From NCBI GenBank assembly GCA_035509415.1, contig DATJLQ010000153.1:1-60368 (forward strand): 60,368 nt of DNA, in the 5' to 3' direction. Position 1 is the stretch's first letter, and the number at the start of each line of letters is the position of its first letter. Position numbers and translations under genes: made by a program. Positions 14,103-22,732 of this stretch are shown piece after piece. This DNA is from DATJLQ01 sp035509415. GTDB taxonomy: Bacteria > Pseudomonadota > Alphaproteobacteria > JACZXZ01. Below the pieces are notes generated by a model. That model ran no database searches, had not been told where the DNA came from, and worked only from the letters and a program-made list of their open reading frames with translations.

Positions 14103-15782
14103 ATGGTCGACCGCATTGAGGACTTGCCGCCGTCGGAGCCCTATCTGCGTCTCGCGCGCCAAGGCGCCAAGATATGGAATCGCTGGGTCCGGACCGGGAT
14201 GACGGATAAGGAAATCAATGAATTCAATCTCTCAGCCGTTGACCCACTTGACGATAGCGACGCAAAGCAACTTGCAAAAAGGCTGAATCTTGATCGACTG
14301 CCGGGCTACGACGGCCCGCCGAATTTCGAAAATGTTGATTTTAAAGAAGACGAGAACCGGAATATCGATTTCGCTGGGTTTGTTTTCGCGCCCGCGAGAA
14401 ACTATTATTTTTATCCTCGACATTTAGACAAGCGGGATGAGGGGTCTCCCGCCAAAATTTGGGCATCAGTATTATTTCGTGGTGCCGCGTTCGCCGAAGG
14501 GATGTCCTTCCGACGCGCTAAATTCGGCGATGCAGCACTTTTCGACCGCGCCAAATTTGAAGAGTGGGCGCAATTCGAAGGAGCGACATTCGGCAATTAC
14601 ACCAAATTCTACGGCGCTGAGTTTGGAAAACATGCTCATTTCGATCAAACTACATTCGGGATTGAACCGCACTTCGGCGGCATTAAGTTTGGCGAATCAG
14701 TGCGCTTCGACGGCGCCATTCTAAGTTCCGACGCAGACTTCCGGGGCGCCAAGTTCGGCGATTGGGCGAGATTCTACGGCACTACATTTGGAAGCTGGGG
14801 GAGCTTTGCGGGTGCCACATTCGGACTTGGAACGTGTTTTGATGGCTGCGATGTCAAACAATTGCGCGAGCATCTCGAGTCTGCGCCGGAACTTCCGGGT
14901 GAAGATGCAAATAATCGATCGGCGCGCATCGAGGCGCTGGTCGCGGTCGCCATGCCCGAACGCTTCATCGGAATTTCCTTCTATGGCGCAGTTTTCAGCG
15001 GTGATTGCTCGCTCCGCAATCGCAAATTCGAGGCCCCGGCCATTTTCAGCGGCGCGAATTTCCGAGGCATACCGGAATTCGACGGGAGCGAGGGGCTCGG
15101 CCATCTCGATTTGAGCGAGGCCAAGATTTCATTCGGCAAGCGAGTGGGATTTTTCCGCAATTGGACTTCGAGCAGCACGGTCGAGACGAGCTTGCGGCGA
15201 TTGCGCAAGATCGCCAAGGATGTCGAGGCCCATGATTTGGAGCGCGATCTCTTCATCCTCGAGCGCAAGGCCCAGCGCGGCATCCAGTTCAGGCGCTTGC
15301 GCCGTCCGCCCGACCATCGTTGGCGTGAGGTTTGGAACGGAGGGAGGATCGACCGGGACAAGCTTGCAGACAATCTGCGTGCACGCGATCCGTTGCGCCC
15401 GCTCGCGCTCACGCTCATGCTGTTCGTCTACGGCGCCCTGTCCGATTGCGGGCGCAGCGTGCTCCGGCCATCCCTCTGGCTCGCTGCGTCGCTCGCCGGA
15501 TTTCACGAATCATACCGGGCACTCTACCGCGCCGACTACGGCACGTCGCCGCGGTTTTGGGATCACGATCTGGTCTCGTTCACCCTCGGCAACGCGCTGC
15601 CTTACGTCAACAGCCTCAGTCCGGCGCGCGCGAGCGTTCTCGAGCGTTTATTCGGGGACGGGCTTGGTGGGATCGCCATTCCCACTTGGATCGAAGTCCT
15701 GTCGATCATCCAGACGATTACCGGTGCCGTGCTGCTGTTCTTGCTCCTGCTCGCGATTCGCAACCGGTTCAAGATCAACTGA
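14103..15782 (+). CDS. Pentapeptide-repeat-like membrane protein
   Basis: I do not know its function. Residues about 120-260 are a run of ten-residue units with Phe at regular spacing (AKFGDAALFDR, AKFEEWAQFEG, ATFGNYTKFYG and so on). This is the pattern of a right-handed pentapeptide beta-helix; further units (AVFSGDCSLRN, ANFRGIPEFDG) occur to about residue 340. The C-terminal 150 residues contain hydrophobic segments (PLALTLMLFVYGAL, SLWLAASLAGF and a final ITGAVLLFLLLLAIR), so the protein is probably membrane-anchored. Total length is 559. The repeat region is markedly less GC-rich than neighbours. It lies between the folC relic and folC, inside the accessory insert. Confidence 0.7.
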   Translation: MVDRIEDLPPSEPYLRLARQGAKIWNRWVRTGMTDKEINEFNLSAVDPLDDSDAKQLAKRLNLDRLPGYDGPPNFENVDFKEDENRNIDFAGFVFAPARNYYFYPRHLDKRDEGSPAKIWASVLFRGAAFAEGMSFRRAKFGDAALFDRAKFEEWAQFEGATFGNYTKFYGAEFGKHAHFDQTTFGIEPHFGGIKFGESVRFDGAILSSDADFRGAKFGDWARFYGTTFGSWGSFAGATFGLGTCFDGCDVKQLREHLESAPELPGEDANNRSARIEALVAVAMPERFIGISFYGAVFSGDCSLRNRKFEAPAIFSGANFRGIPEFDGSEGLGHLDLSEAKISFGKRVGFFRNWTSSSTVETSLRRLRKIAKDVEAHDLERDLFILERKAQRGIQFRRLRRPPDHRWREVWNGGRIDRDKLADNLRARDPLRPLALTLMLFVYGALSDCGRSVLRPSLWLAASLAGFHESYRALYRADYGTSPRFWDHDLVSFTLGNALPYVNSLSPARASVLERLFGDGLGGIAIPTWIEVLSIIQTITGAVLLFLLLLAIRNRFKIN

Positions 15783-15795
15783 GCATTGACCGCTC

Positions 15796-16089
15796 TCACA
15801 GTAGCTTCGTCGTGCGCGTGACCTCGCGCGGCCGGTCGATGAGGCGCTCCATCTCGGCGAGAAAGCGCACGGTGTGTGGAAGCGCCGCGTGGCGCTCGAA
15901 CGCGGCCTCATGGCGCCAAGTCGAGTGGATGTAGAAGAGGCACTTGTCGCGCGTCGAGCGGAACGCGTGGAACACGAGGCAGCCCGGCTCGGCACGGGTC
16001 GGGCCCGCGACCTTGCGGATCGCTGCCGCGGCGGCATCCTCGCGGCCCGTGCGCGCGTGGAAGCGTGCGAAGACGTAAAGCCGTGCCAT
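15796..16089 (-). CDS. Putative quinol monooxygenase (ABM family)
   Basis: This small ferredoxin-like antibiotic-biosynthesis-monooxygenase domain has 97 residues. The start MARLYVFARFHARTGRED, then EPGCLVFHAFRSTRDKCLFYIHSTW and FERHAALPHTVRF follow the family layout. Such proteins oxidise quinols or act as small scavenging oxygenases; the substrate here is unknown. Its ATG overlaps the folC stop by one base (TGATG at 16091-16087), so it is the terminal gene of the pyrF-trpFBA-accD-folC run. It ends 13 bases from the convergent pentapeptide gene. Confidence 0.8.
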   Translation of the reverse strand: MARLYVFARFHARTGREDAAAAAIRKVAGPTRAEPGCLVFHAFRSTRDKCLFYIHSTWRHEAAFERHAALPHTVRFLAEMERLIDRPREVTRTTKLL

Positions 16090-17468
16090 CACCCGTTTTC
16101 CGCCAGCACCTTGCCCGCGAGATAGAGCGAGCCGCAGATGAGGATGCGCGCCGGGCCGGGCAGCGCGGCCGCGAGCTCGCGCACCGCCGAAAGCGCGTCC
16201 GGCGCGGCCTCGGCCTTGAAGCCCGCCTTGCGCGCGTGCTGTGCCGCCTCGTCGGCCGAAAGGCTCGCTTGCTCGCCCGGCACCGCGATCGCGCGTAAGG
16301 CCGCGGCAAAAGGTGCTAGGGGGCCGAGAAATCCCTCGGCGTCCTTGGTCTTGAGCATGCCGTAGACGAGGCCCAGGGGCATCGCGCGTGGGGCCTCGCG
16401 GCGCCAGCGCTCGGCCTCGTCGGCCAAAATCAGCCCCGCCGCCGCATTGTGGCCGCCATCGAGCCACAGCTCCCATTCCTTGCTCGGCAATGCGTCGACG
16501 AGCGGCCCGCGGGTCAGGCGTTGGAGCCGCGCGGGCCATTCGGCATGGGTCAGGCCCGCCGCGACATGCTCGGGCACGATCTTGAAGCCGTCGAGCTTCT
16601 CCGCCGCCGCGACCGCGAGCCCGGCATTGAGAACTTGATGCGCGCCGAGAAGATTGGGACGCGGGAGGTCGAGGCGCCAACGCCGCCCCTCGTAACGCAA
16701 GCCGTCGTCGTGCGGCTCGATGCGCCACTCCGTGCCGAATCGATAAAGCGGTGCGCCGCGCTGCTCGGCTTCGCGCTCGATGACGCCCATCGCCCCCGGC
16801 GCTTGCGGCCCGATCGCGGCCGCGACGCCCGGCTTCAGGATACCCGCCTTCTCGAACGCGATCGCCTCGATCGTGTCGCCGAGATATTGGGTATGGTCGA
16901 TCGAGACGGGTGCGATCACCGAAAGTGCTGGCCGCGCGATGACGTTGGTCGCATCGAGCCGGCCGCCGAGCCCCACTTCGAGCAGAAGCGCGTCCGCCGC
17001 CTCGCGCGCGAACCCGAGGAACGCCGCCGCCGTGGTGATCTCGAAGAAGGTGATGGGCTCGCCGCCATTGGCGCGCTCGCATTCCTCGAGGAGCGCGGTC
17101 AAGCGCTCCTCCGTGACGATGCCGCGCGCGAGCCGGATGCGCTCGGCGAAACGCACGAGATGGGGCGAGGTGTAGGCCTGGACGCGATAGCCCGCGGCCT
17201 CGAGAATCGCGCGCAGGAAGGCAAGCGTCGAGCCCTTGCCGTTGGTGCCCGCGACATGGACCACGGGCGCCACCCGGTGCTCGGGATGGCCGAGCCGGTC
17301 GAGCAGGCGCTCGATGCGGCCGAGCGAGAGATCGATGATCTTCGGATGGAGCGCGAGCAACCGCTCGAGCACGAAATCGCTCGGCCGCTTGGCGCGCGCG
17401 TCCGGCTCTTCGACCGCTGCCCTGTCGACCGGCGCCCTGTCTACCGGCGCCTTGTCCATCGGCGCCAT
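16089..17468 (-). CDS. folC: Bifunctional folylpolyglutamate/dihydrofolate synthase
   Basis: FolC makes dihydrofolate from dihydropteroate and glutamate and adds further glutamates. The 459-residue protein has the P-loop HVAGTNGKGST at about residue 80, the Mur-ligase-like DHTQYLGDTIEAIAFEKAGI, and LDGGHNAAA in the C-terminal domain. The ATG at 17468 lies two bases after the accD stop. The first 15 residues come from three tandem 15-bp units and are unusual. A start further inside is possible, because the conserved domain begins near residue 25 (PSDFVLERLLALHP). Confidence 0.94.
   Translation of the reverse strand: MAPMDKAPVDRAPVDRAAVEEPDARAKRPSDFVLERLLALHPKIIDLSLGRIERLLDRLGHPEHRVAPVVHVAGTNGKGSTLAFLRAILEAAGYRVQAYTSPHLVRFAERIRLARGIVTEERLTALLEECERANGGEPITFFEITTAAAFLGFAREAADALLLEVGLGGRLDATNVIARPALSVIAPVSIDHTQYLGDTIEAIAFEKAGILKPGVAAAIGPQAPGAMGVIEREAEQRGAPLYRFGTEWRIEPHDDGLRYEGRRWRLDLPRPNLLGAHQVLNAGLAVAAAEKLDGFKIVPEHVAAGLTHAEWPARLQRLTRGPLVDALPSKEWELWLDGGHNAAAGLILADEAERWRREAPRAMPLGLVYGMLKTKDAEGFLGPLAPFAAALRAIAVPGEQASLSADEAAQHARKAGFKAEAAPDALSAVRELAAALPGPARILICGSLYLAGKVLAENG
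17424..17468 (-). repeat. Three tandem 15-bp units at the folC start
   Basis: Three copies of GTCNACCGGCGCCNT (one mismatch in the third) occupy 17424-17438, 17439-17453 and 17454-17468. They encode the FolC N-terminus MAPMDKAPVDRAPVD. Unit length keeps the frame, so copy-number change would alter only the tail length. Confidence 0.8.
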
Positions 17469-17469
17469 G

Positions 17470-18459
17470 TCAGCCGATCTGGGTGATGCCGTGACGGTCG
17501 CGCGGCGGCTCGCCCGGGCCCTTGGGCTCGGCCGCCGGCGGCTTCGACCCCGGCAGCGGCCCGGCACCCTTGGCGCCGCGCTCGCCGAGCGGCACGATCG
17601 CGGCCGGCGGCCGCCGGTTCATGAGCAGGCTAAGGGTACGGATCAGCGTGTCGCGCAGCGCCTTCCTGTGCACCACCATGTCGACCATGCCGTGCTCGAG
17701 GAGATATTCCGCGCGCTGGAACCCCTCGGGCAGCTTCTCCTTGATGGTTTCCTCGATGACGCGCGCGCCCGCGAAGCCGATCACGGCCCCCGGCTCCGCG
17801 ATCTCGACGTCGCCCAGCATGGCGAAGGAGGCCGAGACGCCGCCCGTGGTCGGGTCGGTGAGCACGACCAGGAACGGCAATTGCGCATCGCGCAGCTGCT
17901 CGACCGCGATCACGGTGCGCGGCATCTGCATGAGCGAGAGGATGCCCTCCTGCATGCGCGCTCCGCCCGAGGAGGGGATCGCGATGAGGGCCGCCTGCTG
18001 AAGGAGGGCCAGTTTGGCGCCGGCCACGATCGCTTCGCCCACGCCGATCCCCATGGAGCCGCCCTGGAAATCGAACTCGAAGGCGGCGATCACGGCCGGA
18101 ATCCCGCCCATGCGCCCGTGCGCGACCACGATCGCGTCCGTGAGACCGGTCTTGGCCTGTGCCTCCTTGAGGCGCTCGGCGTAGCGCTTGCGGTCGCGGA
18201 ACTTCAGGGGATCGATGACGCTCGCCGGAAGCTCGATCTTCTGGTACTTGCCCTCGTCGAACAGCATCGCGAGGCGCTCGGCGGCACTCCGGCGCATGTG
18301 ATAGTCGCAATGGGGGCAAACGCCGAGATTGGTCTCGATCTCGCGATGGAAGATCATCTGGCCGCATTTCGGGCATTTGGTCCAGAGATTGTCCGGCACG
18401 TTGGTCTTCTGGACCAGCGCCCGGATACGTGGGCGCACGAAATTGGTAAGCCAGTTCAT
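17470..18459 (-). CDS. accD: Acetyl-CoA carboxylase carboxyltransferase subunit beta
   Basis: AccD pairs with AccA to transfer carboxyl from carboxybiotin to acetyl-CoA, the first step of fatty acid synthesis. The 329 residues carry the zinc ribbon CPKCG...CPHC at about residues 29-51, the FDFQGGSMG and SSGGARMQEG carboxyltransferase signatures, and DPTTGGVSASFAMLGD. The C-terminal 45 residues are Pro/Gly-rich and not conserved. Its ATG overlaps the trpA stop (ATGA at 18459), and folC begins two bases after its stop. Confidence 0.97.
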   Translation of the reverse strand: MNWLTNFVRPRIRALVQKTNVPDNLWTKCPKCGQMIFHREIETNLGVCPHCDYHMRRSAAERLAMLFDEGKYQKIELPASVIDPLKFRDRKRYAERLKEAQAKTGLTDAIVVAHGRMGGIPAVIAAFEFDFQGGSMGIGVGEAIVAGAKLALLQQAALIAIPSSGGARMQEGILSLMQMPRTVIAVEQLRDAQLPFLVVLTDPTTGGVSASFAMLGDVEIAEPGAVIGFAGARVIEETIKEKLPEGFQRAEYLLEHGMVDMVVHRKALRDTLIRTLSLLMNRRPPAAIVPLGERGAKGAGPLPGSKPPAAEPKGPGEPPRDRHGITQIG

Positions 18460-19319
18460 GACGCGGCCTTCTTCGCGTCGCGCGCGCGCGCACCGCGTAC
18501 GCCCTCGGCGAGGTGCCTCACCAGCGCGAGGGTCGCGGGCACGAGATCGGGCGTGGCCTTGCCGCGCGCGTCGAGCTTGGCTCCGACGGTGTCGACGATG
18601 GCCGAGCCCACCACCGCCGCGTCGGCGATGCGCGCGATCGCCGCCGCGTCCTCGGGCGACTTGATGCCGAAGCCGACCGCGACGGGGAGCGGCGTCTCGG
18701 CGCGTATGCGCTCGACCGCGCGCTCGACCTCGGCGATGACGGCGCCGCGCGCGCCGGTGATGCCGGTGATCGAGATGTAGTAGACGAAGCCGCTCGCGTT
18801 CTCGAACAGGGTCTTGCGCCGCGCGGGACCCGTGGTGGGGGCGATGAGGCGCACGAAGTCGATGCCCGCGGCCTCGGCGAGCGGGCGCAGCTCGCGATCC
18901 TCCTCGGGCGGGAGATCGACCACGATGAAGCCGTCGACGCCCGCCGCCGCCGCGTCGCGCACGAAGGCTTCGGGGCCGTAGCGGTAGATCGGATTGTAGT
19001 AGCCCATGAGGATCACGGGCGTGTCCACGTCGCGTTTCCGGAACGCGCGCACTTGCGCGAGCGTGCGGTGCTGGTCGGCGCCGGAAGCGAGCGCGCGCAG
19101 ACTCGAGGCCTGGATCGCGGGCCCGTCCGCCATGGGGTCGGAGAAGGGCATGCCGAGCTCGATCAAATCCGCACCCGCCCCGGGCAAGCCGTCGAGAAGC
19201 GCTTGGGAGGTGCGCTGGTCCGGGTCGCCAGCGCTCACGAAGGTCACGAGCCCCGCGCGGCCCGCCCGCTTGAGCTCGGCGAAGCGGCGCGCGATGCGGT
19301 GGGGATGGCCGGCACTCAT
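18456..19319 (-). CDS. trpA: Tryptophan synthase alpha subunit
   Basis: TrpA cleaves indole-3-glycerol phosphate to indole, which is channelled to TrpB. In this 287-residue protein the catalytic Glu is E54 in ADLIELGMPFSDP and the catalytic Asp D65 in MADGP. YYISITGITGARG and VGFGIKSPEDA (phosphate site) follow. Both ends are coupled: its start overlaps the trpB stop (ATGA) and its stop overlaps accD. Confidence 0.97.
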   Translation of the reverse strand: MSAGHPHRIARRFAELKRAGRAGLVTFVSAGDPDQRTSQALLDGLPGAGADLIELGMPFSDPMADGPAIQASSLRALASGADQHRTLAQVRAFRKRDVDTPVILMGYYNPIYRYGPEAFVRDAAAAGVDGFIVVDLPPEEDRELRPLAEAAGIDFVRLIAPTTGPARRKTLFENASGFVYYISITGITGARGAVIAEVERAVERIRAETPLPVAVGFGIKSPEDAAAIARIADAAVVGSAIVDTVGAKLDARGKATPDLVPATLALVRHLAEGVRGARARDAKKAAS

Positions 19320-20551
19320 AGGCTCGCCCCGAGCCGGTCCGCGACCGTGAAAATGTCCTTGTCGCCGCGCCCCGAGAGGCACACCACGATCACGTGGTCG
19401 CGCGGCAGCTTGGGCGCGATCTTCGCGACATGGGCGAGCGCGTGCGCCGATTCGAGTGCGGGGATGATGCCCTCGAGCTTGGAGCAGAGCTGGAACGCGT
19501 CGAGCGATTCCTGGTCCGTGATCGGCACGTACTCGACCCGGCCGGTGTCCTTGAGCCAGGCATGCTCGGGCCCGACGCCGGGATAATCGAGGCCGGCCGA
19601 GATCGAGTGCGCCTCGGTGATCTGGCCGTCCGCGTTCTGGAGCAAATAGGTGCGGTTGCCGTGCAGCACGCCGGGTGCGCCGCCCGCCATGGAGGCCGCG
19701 TGGTGCCCGGTCTCGAGCCCTTCGCCGCCGGCCTCGACGCCGACGATCCTCACGTTCGGCTCGTCGAGGAAGGGATGGAACAGGCCCATCGCGTTCGAGC
19801 CGCCGCCGATGCAGGCGACCAGCGTGTCGGGGAGCCGTCCCTCCGCCTCGAGGATCTGGGTGCGCGTCTCGTTGCCGATGATCACCTGGAAGTCGCGCAC
19901 GAGGGCGGGATAGGGATGGGGCCCCGCGACCGTGCCGATGATGTAATAAGTATCGCGCACGTTCGTGACCCAATCGCGCAGCGCGTCGTTCATCGCGTCC
20001 TTGAGGGTGCGCGAGCCCGAGGTGACGGGCCGTACCTCGGCACCCAGGAGGCGCATGCGGAACACGTTGGGTTTCTGGCGCTCGATGTCGACCTCGCCCA
20101 TGTAGACGACGCAGGGCAGGCCGAACAACGCGGCGACCGTCGCGGTCGCGACGCCATGCTGGCCCGCCCCCGTCTCGGCGATGATGCGCGTCTTCCCCAT
20201 GCGGCGCGCGAGCATGATCTGGCCCATGCAGTTGTTGATCTTGTGGGCGCCGGTGTGGTTGAGGTCCTCGCGCTTCAAATAAATCCTGGCGCCGCCGAAA
20301 TGCTCGGTGAGGCGCGTCGCGAAAGTGAGCGGGCTGGGACGGCCGACATAATGCTCGAGATATCCCGCGAGCTCGGCCTGGAATTCGGGGTCGGCCTTGG
20401 CCGCGCGATAGGCCTCTTCGAGCTCGAGCAGGAGCGGCATCAGCGTCTCGGCGACGTAGCGGCCGCCATAGAGGCCGAAATGGCCGCGCTCGTCCGGGCC
20501 GGCGCGGAAAGTGTTGAGGCCGTCTCGCGGCCGCTTCAGGGGCTCGCTCAT
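19316..20551 (-). CDS. trpB: Tryptophan synthase beta subunit
   Basis: This PLP enzyme condenses indole and serine to tryptophan. The 411 residues include the PLP lysine K104 in LNHTGAHKINN, the phosphate-binding CIGGGSNAMG, and ETGAGQHG. The start MSEPLKRPRD...GHFGLYGGRYVAETL is standard. It lies 80 bases after trpF, the largest gap inside the trp genes, and overlaps trpA by ATGA. Confidence 0.98.
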   Translation of the reverse strand: MSEPLKRPRDGLNTFRAGPDERGHFGLYGGRYVAETLMPLLLELEEAYRAAKADPEFQAELAGYLEHYVGRPSPLTFATRLTEHFGGARIYLKREDLNHTGAHKINNCMGQIMLARRMGKTRIIAETGAGQHGVATATVAALFGLPCVVYMGEVDIERQKPNVFRMRLLGAEVRPVTSGSRTLKDAMNDALRDWVTNVRDTYYIIGTVAGPHPYPALVRDFQVIIGNETRTQILEAEGRLPDTLVACIGGGSNAMGLFHPFLDEPNVRIVGVEAGGEGLETGHHAASMAGGAPGVLHGNRTYLLQNADGQITEAHSISAGLDYPGVGPEHAWLKDTGRVEYVPITDQESLDAFQLCSKLEGIIPALESAHALAHVAKIAPKLPRDHVIVVCLSGRGDKDIFTVADRLGASL

Positions 20552-20631
20552 CGGGGCTCGCTCATGAGGGCCTTATCAAGCACGAGTGCGGGCCAAAGGT
20601 CAAAGCCGGAAAACGCCGCGCGATCAAGGCC

Positions 20632-21291
20632 CTAGCGGGCATGGGCGTGGCGCTTCGCGGCCTCGAGGAAGGCCGCGATCTTGGCCGGGCTCTTGTGCCC
20701 CGGCCGGTCCTCGACGCCGGACGAGACGTCGACCGCCTTGGCACCGCTCAAGCGCAGCGCCTCGGCGACGTTCTCGGCCGTGAGTCCGCCCGAGAGCATC
20801 CAGGGTAGCGGCCAGCTCCTGGCCGCGATCAGGCGCCAATCGAAACGCAACGCGTTCCCGCCCGGAAGCGCTCCCTTCATCTCGCGCGGCGCCTTGGCGT
20901 CGAACAAGAGCCAGTCGGCCGCGTCGAAATAGCGGCTCGCCTCCGCGACGTCGCGCTCGCCGGCGATCTTGATCGCCTTCATCACCGGAATGCCGAAGCG
21001 CTTCCTGAGGCCGAGCACGCGGCCCGGCGTCTCGCTGCCGTGGAGCTGGAGCATGTCGAGCGGCACCTCGGCCATCACCGCCGCGATCTCCTCGTCATGC
21101 ACGTCGACGAAGAGGCCGACCTTCTTGATTCGCTCGGGCACCGGGTGCGCGACCTTGGCCGCTTCCTCGGGCGTCAGGAACCGCGGCGATGGCGGATAGA
21201 AGACGAGGCCCACATAATCGGCGCCGCCCGCGACCGCGGCCTTGGCGGCGGCGACGGAATTGACGCCGCAGATCTTGACCGCGATGGTCAT
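20632..21291 (-). CDS. trpF: Phosphoribosylanthranilate isomerase
   Basis: TrpF catalyses the Amadori rearrangement of phosphoribosylanthranilate in tryptophan synthesis. In this 219-residue TIM barrel, KICGV carries the catalytic Cys (C8), followed by LVFYPPSPR, LQLHGSE, and the phosphate site SGGLTAENVAEAL with DVSSGVE at the end. The ATG at 21291 overlaps the pyrF stop (ATGA). The long in-frame extension to 21522 lies inside pyrF and is rejected. Confidence 0.97.
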   Translation of the reverse strand: MTIAVKICGVNSVAAAKAAVAGGADYVGLVFYPPSPRFLTPEEAAKVAHPVPERIKKVGLFVDVHDEEIAAVMAEVPLDMLQLHGSETPGRVLGLRKRFGIPVMKAIKIAGERDVAEASRYFDAADWLLFDAKAPREMKGALPGGNALRFDWRLIAARSWPLPWMLSGGLTAENVAEALRLSGAKAVDVSSGVEDRPGHKSPAKIAAFLEAAKRHAHAR

Positions 21292-22049
21292 GGCTCGACG
21301 AGCTCCGCGGCGATGCGCAGAGCGGCCGCGCGCGGGTCGGCCGCCTTCGTGATCGGCCGGCCGACCACAAGAAAATCGGCGCCCGCTTCGATCGCCTCCT
21401 TCGGCGTCATCACGCGCTTCTGGTCGCCCGCCTCGGCCCAGCTCGGGCGGATGCCGGGAACGACGAGGAGGAAGCCGGGTCCGCAGCGCGTCCGCAGCAA
21501 TGCCACCTCCTGGGGCGAGCACACGACGCCGTCGATGCCGGCCTCTTGCGCGAGCTCGGCCAAACGCAGCACCTGGTCCGCGACCGGGCCCGCCTGACCC
21601 ATGCGCGCGAGATCGCCTTCGTCGAGGCTCGTGAGCACGGTGACGGCGACGAGCTTCATGGGCGGGACCTTGGCATTGCGCGCCGCTTCGATGGCCGCGT
21701 CCTTCGCCGCGCGTAGCATCGCGGGTCCGCCCGCGGCATGCAGGGTCAAGATCGCGGGTGCCAGCGGCGAGACCGCGCGCACCGCGCTCGCGACCGTGTT
21801 CGGGATGTCGTGGAGCTTCAGATCGAGGAACAGCGGCAGGCCCGCATGGGCGAGCGCCTTCAATCCTCCCGGCCCATGGGCGCCGAACAGCTCGAGCCCG
21901 ATCTTGAGGCCGCCCACCGCCCCTTCGAGGGCGCGTGCAAGCGCCAAGGCCCGGTCGAGCTCGACCGTGTCGAGGGCCGCGTAGACGCGCGATCCCACGG
22001 GCGCGCGGGCGCCGGCTTGGGCCGGATGCGATCGAGGGGTCGGGGTCAT
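21288..22049 (-). CDS. pyrF: Orotidine-5'-phosphate decarboxylase
   Basis: PyrF makes UMP from OMP, the last step of pyrimidine synthesis. The 253-residue protein has the catalytic DLKLHDIPNT (D76, K78, D81), VYAALDT at the N-terminus, VCSPQEV, and the phosphate site VVGRPI. The ATG at 22049 gives a sensible N-terminus; the frame extends upstream into the promoter region of the opposite gene. It is the first gene of the run to folC. A -10-like TATAGA lies only nine bases upstream, so the message may be nearly leaderless. Confidence 0.96.
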   Translation of the reverse strand: MTPTPRSHPAQAGARAPVGSRVYAALDTVELDRALALARALEGAVGGLKIGLELFGAHGPGGLKALAHAGLPLFLDLKLHDIPNTVASAVRAVSPLAPAILTLHAAGGPAMLRAAKDAAIEAARNAKVPPMKLVAVTVLTSLDEGDLARMGQAGPVADQVLRLAELAQEAGIDGVVCSPQEVALLRTRCGPGFLLVVPGIRPSWAEAGDQKRVMTPKEAIEAGADFLVVGRPITKAADPRAAALRIAAELVEP

Positions 22050-22058
22050 GGCGGCGTC

Positions 22059-22087
22059 TCTATAGCAGACCGGCCGGGCCGCGCGAA
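22059..22087 (-). promoter_or_regulatory. Possible promoter of the pyrF-trp-accD-folC run
   Basis: Minus strand: TTCGCG (22087-22082), 17-base spacer, TATAGA (22064-22059). The -35 is weak. The predicted start is about three bases before the pyrF ATG. No trp leader peptide or attenuator was seen. Confidence 0.35.
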
Positions 22088-22157
22088 GCGCTCCCGAGCG
22101 GCGTCGGGCCCGCCTGCGGGCACCGAATTTATGATTGTAGGGGGGCAGATTTTTCGC

Positions 22158-22191
22158 TTGAGCGAAGTTGCGTATTACACCATAATGGTGT
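22158..22191 (+). promoter_or_regulatory. Promoter with palindromic operator over the -10 box
   Basis: TTGAGC (22158-22163), 17-base spacer, CATAAT (22181-22186). The -10 lies inside ACACCATAATGGTGT (22177-22191), a palindrome differing by one central base from that at 695-709. The predicted start is near 22193, 29 bases before the ATG. The matching geometry at two loci 21 kb apart argues for one shared repressor. Confidence 0.7.
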
Positions 22192-22221
22192 TCACCGACT
22201 ATCCTGGACGGACCGGGCGCG

Positions 22222-22731
22222 ATGACGATCAGCGGCGAGTGGTCAGATGGCGGCGATGCGCAGATCGGCCAGGCCAACCAATCGCCGCGTGCTCACGGTC
22301 GAGGACGCCAAGTCGTCATCCAAAATCCCGATGGATCGACCGAAATAAGAACCGGGGGTACGATCTCGTGGCGGAACAATGACCCGGGAAATATGCATTC
22401 AGGCTCGTTCACTGCCGGCGCGGGACAAATCGGCACCAACGGCGTTCTAGCCGTCTTTCCGGATTACGCGACCGGATACAATGCGCTCACGTCGCGTTTG
22501 GGGTCGCCCGAGTGGAGCGACAAAACCCTCGGCCAAGCCTTGCACGATTGGGCTCCGCCCAACGAGAACGACACAGCTCGGTATATCGCCGCCATTTCCG
22601 CGCGCACCGGGCTTTCCCAGAACCGGACCCTCGGCTCGATGAACGCCGCGCAAATCGATAGCGTTGCACAGGCGATTCAACATCAGGAAGGATGGAAGGC
22701 GGGAACCGTATCCAGAAGCGGAGCTTCTTGA
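22222..22731 (+). CDS. Muramidase-like protein (WRNNxPGN motif)
   Basis: This is a 169-residue soluble protein without a signal peptide. The motif ISWRNNDPGNM at about residues 49-59, followed by GQIGTNGVLAVFPDYATGYNAL and QALHDWAPPNENDTARYIAAI, resembles phage-structural and endolysin-type proteins proposed to bind or cut peptidoglycan. Catalytic residues cannot be assigned with confidence. Its first 45 residues are polar and low-complexity. It is forward in a minus-strand operon, between pyrF and lapA, and is followed after one base by an exported DUF4431 protein. It shares its promoter/operator type with the partial gene at 1-668. A role as a secreted wall-acting effector is inference. Confidence 0.65.
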   Translation: MTISGEWSDGGDAQIGQANQSPRAHGRGRQVVIQNPDGSTEIRTGGTISWRNNDPGNMHSGSFTAGAGQIGTNGVLAVFPDYATGYNALTSRLGSPEWSDKTLGQALHDWAPPNENDTARYIAAISARTGLSQNRTLGSMNAAQIDSVAQAIQHQEGWKAGTVSRSGAS

Positions 22732-22732
22732 C

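Noticed and set aside
16089..17567. FolC read from the upstream in-frame start
   Set aside because: The extra residues lie inside accD and are Arg-rich noise; ATG at 17468 directly after the accD stop is the natural start.
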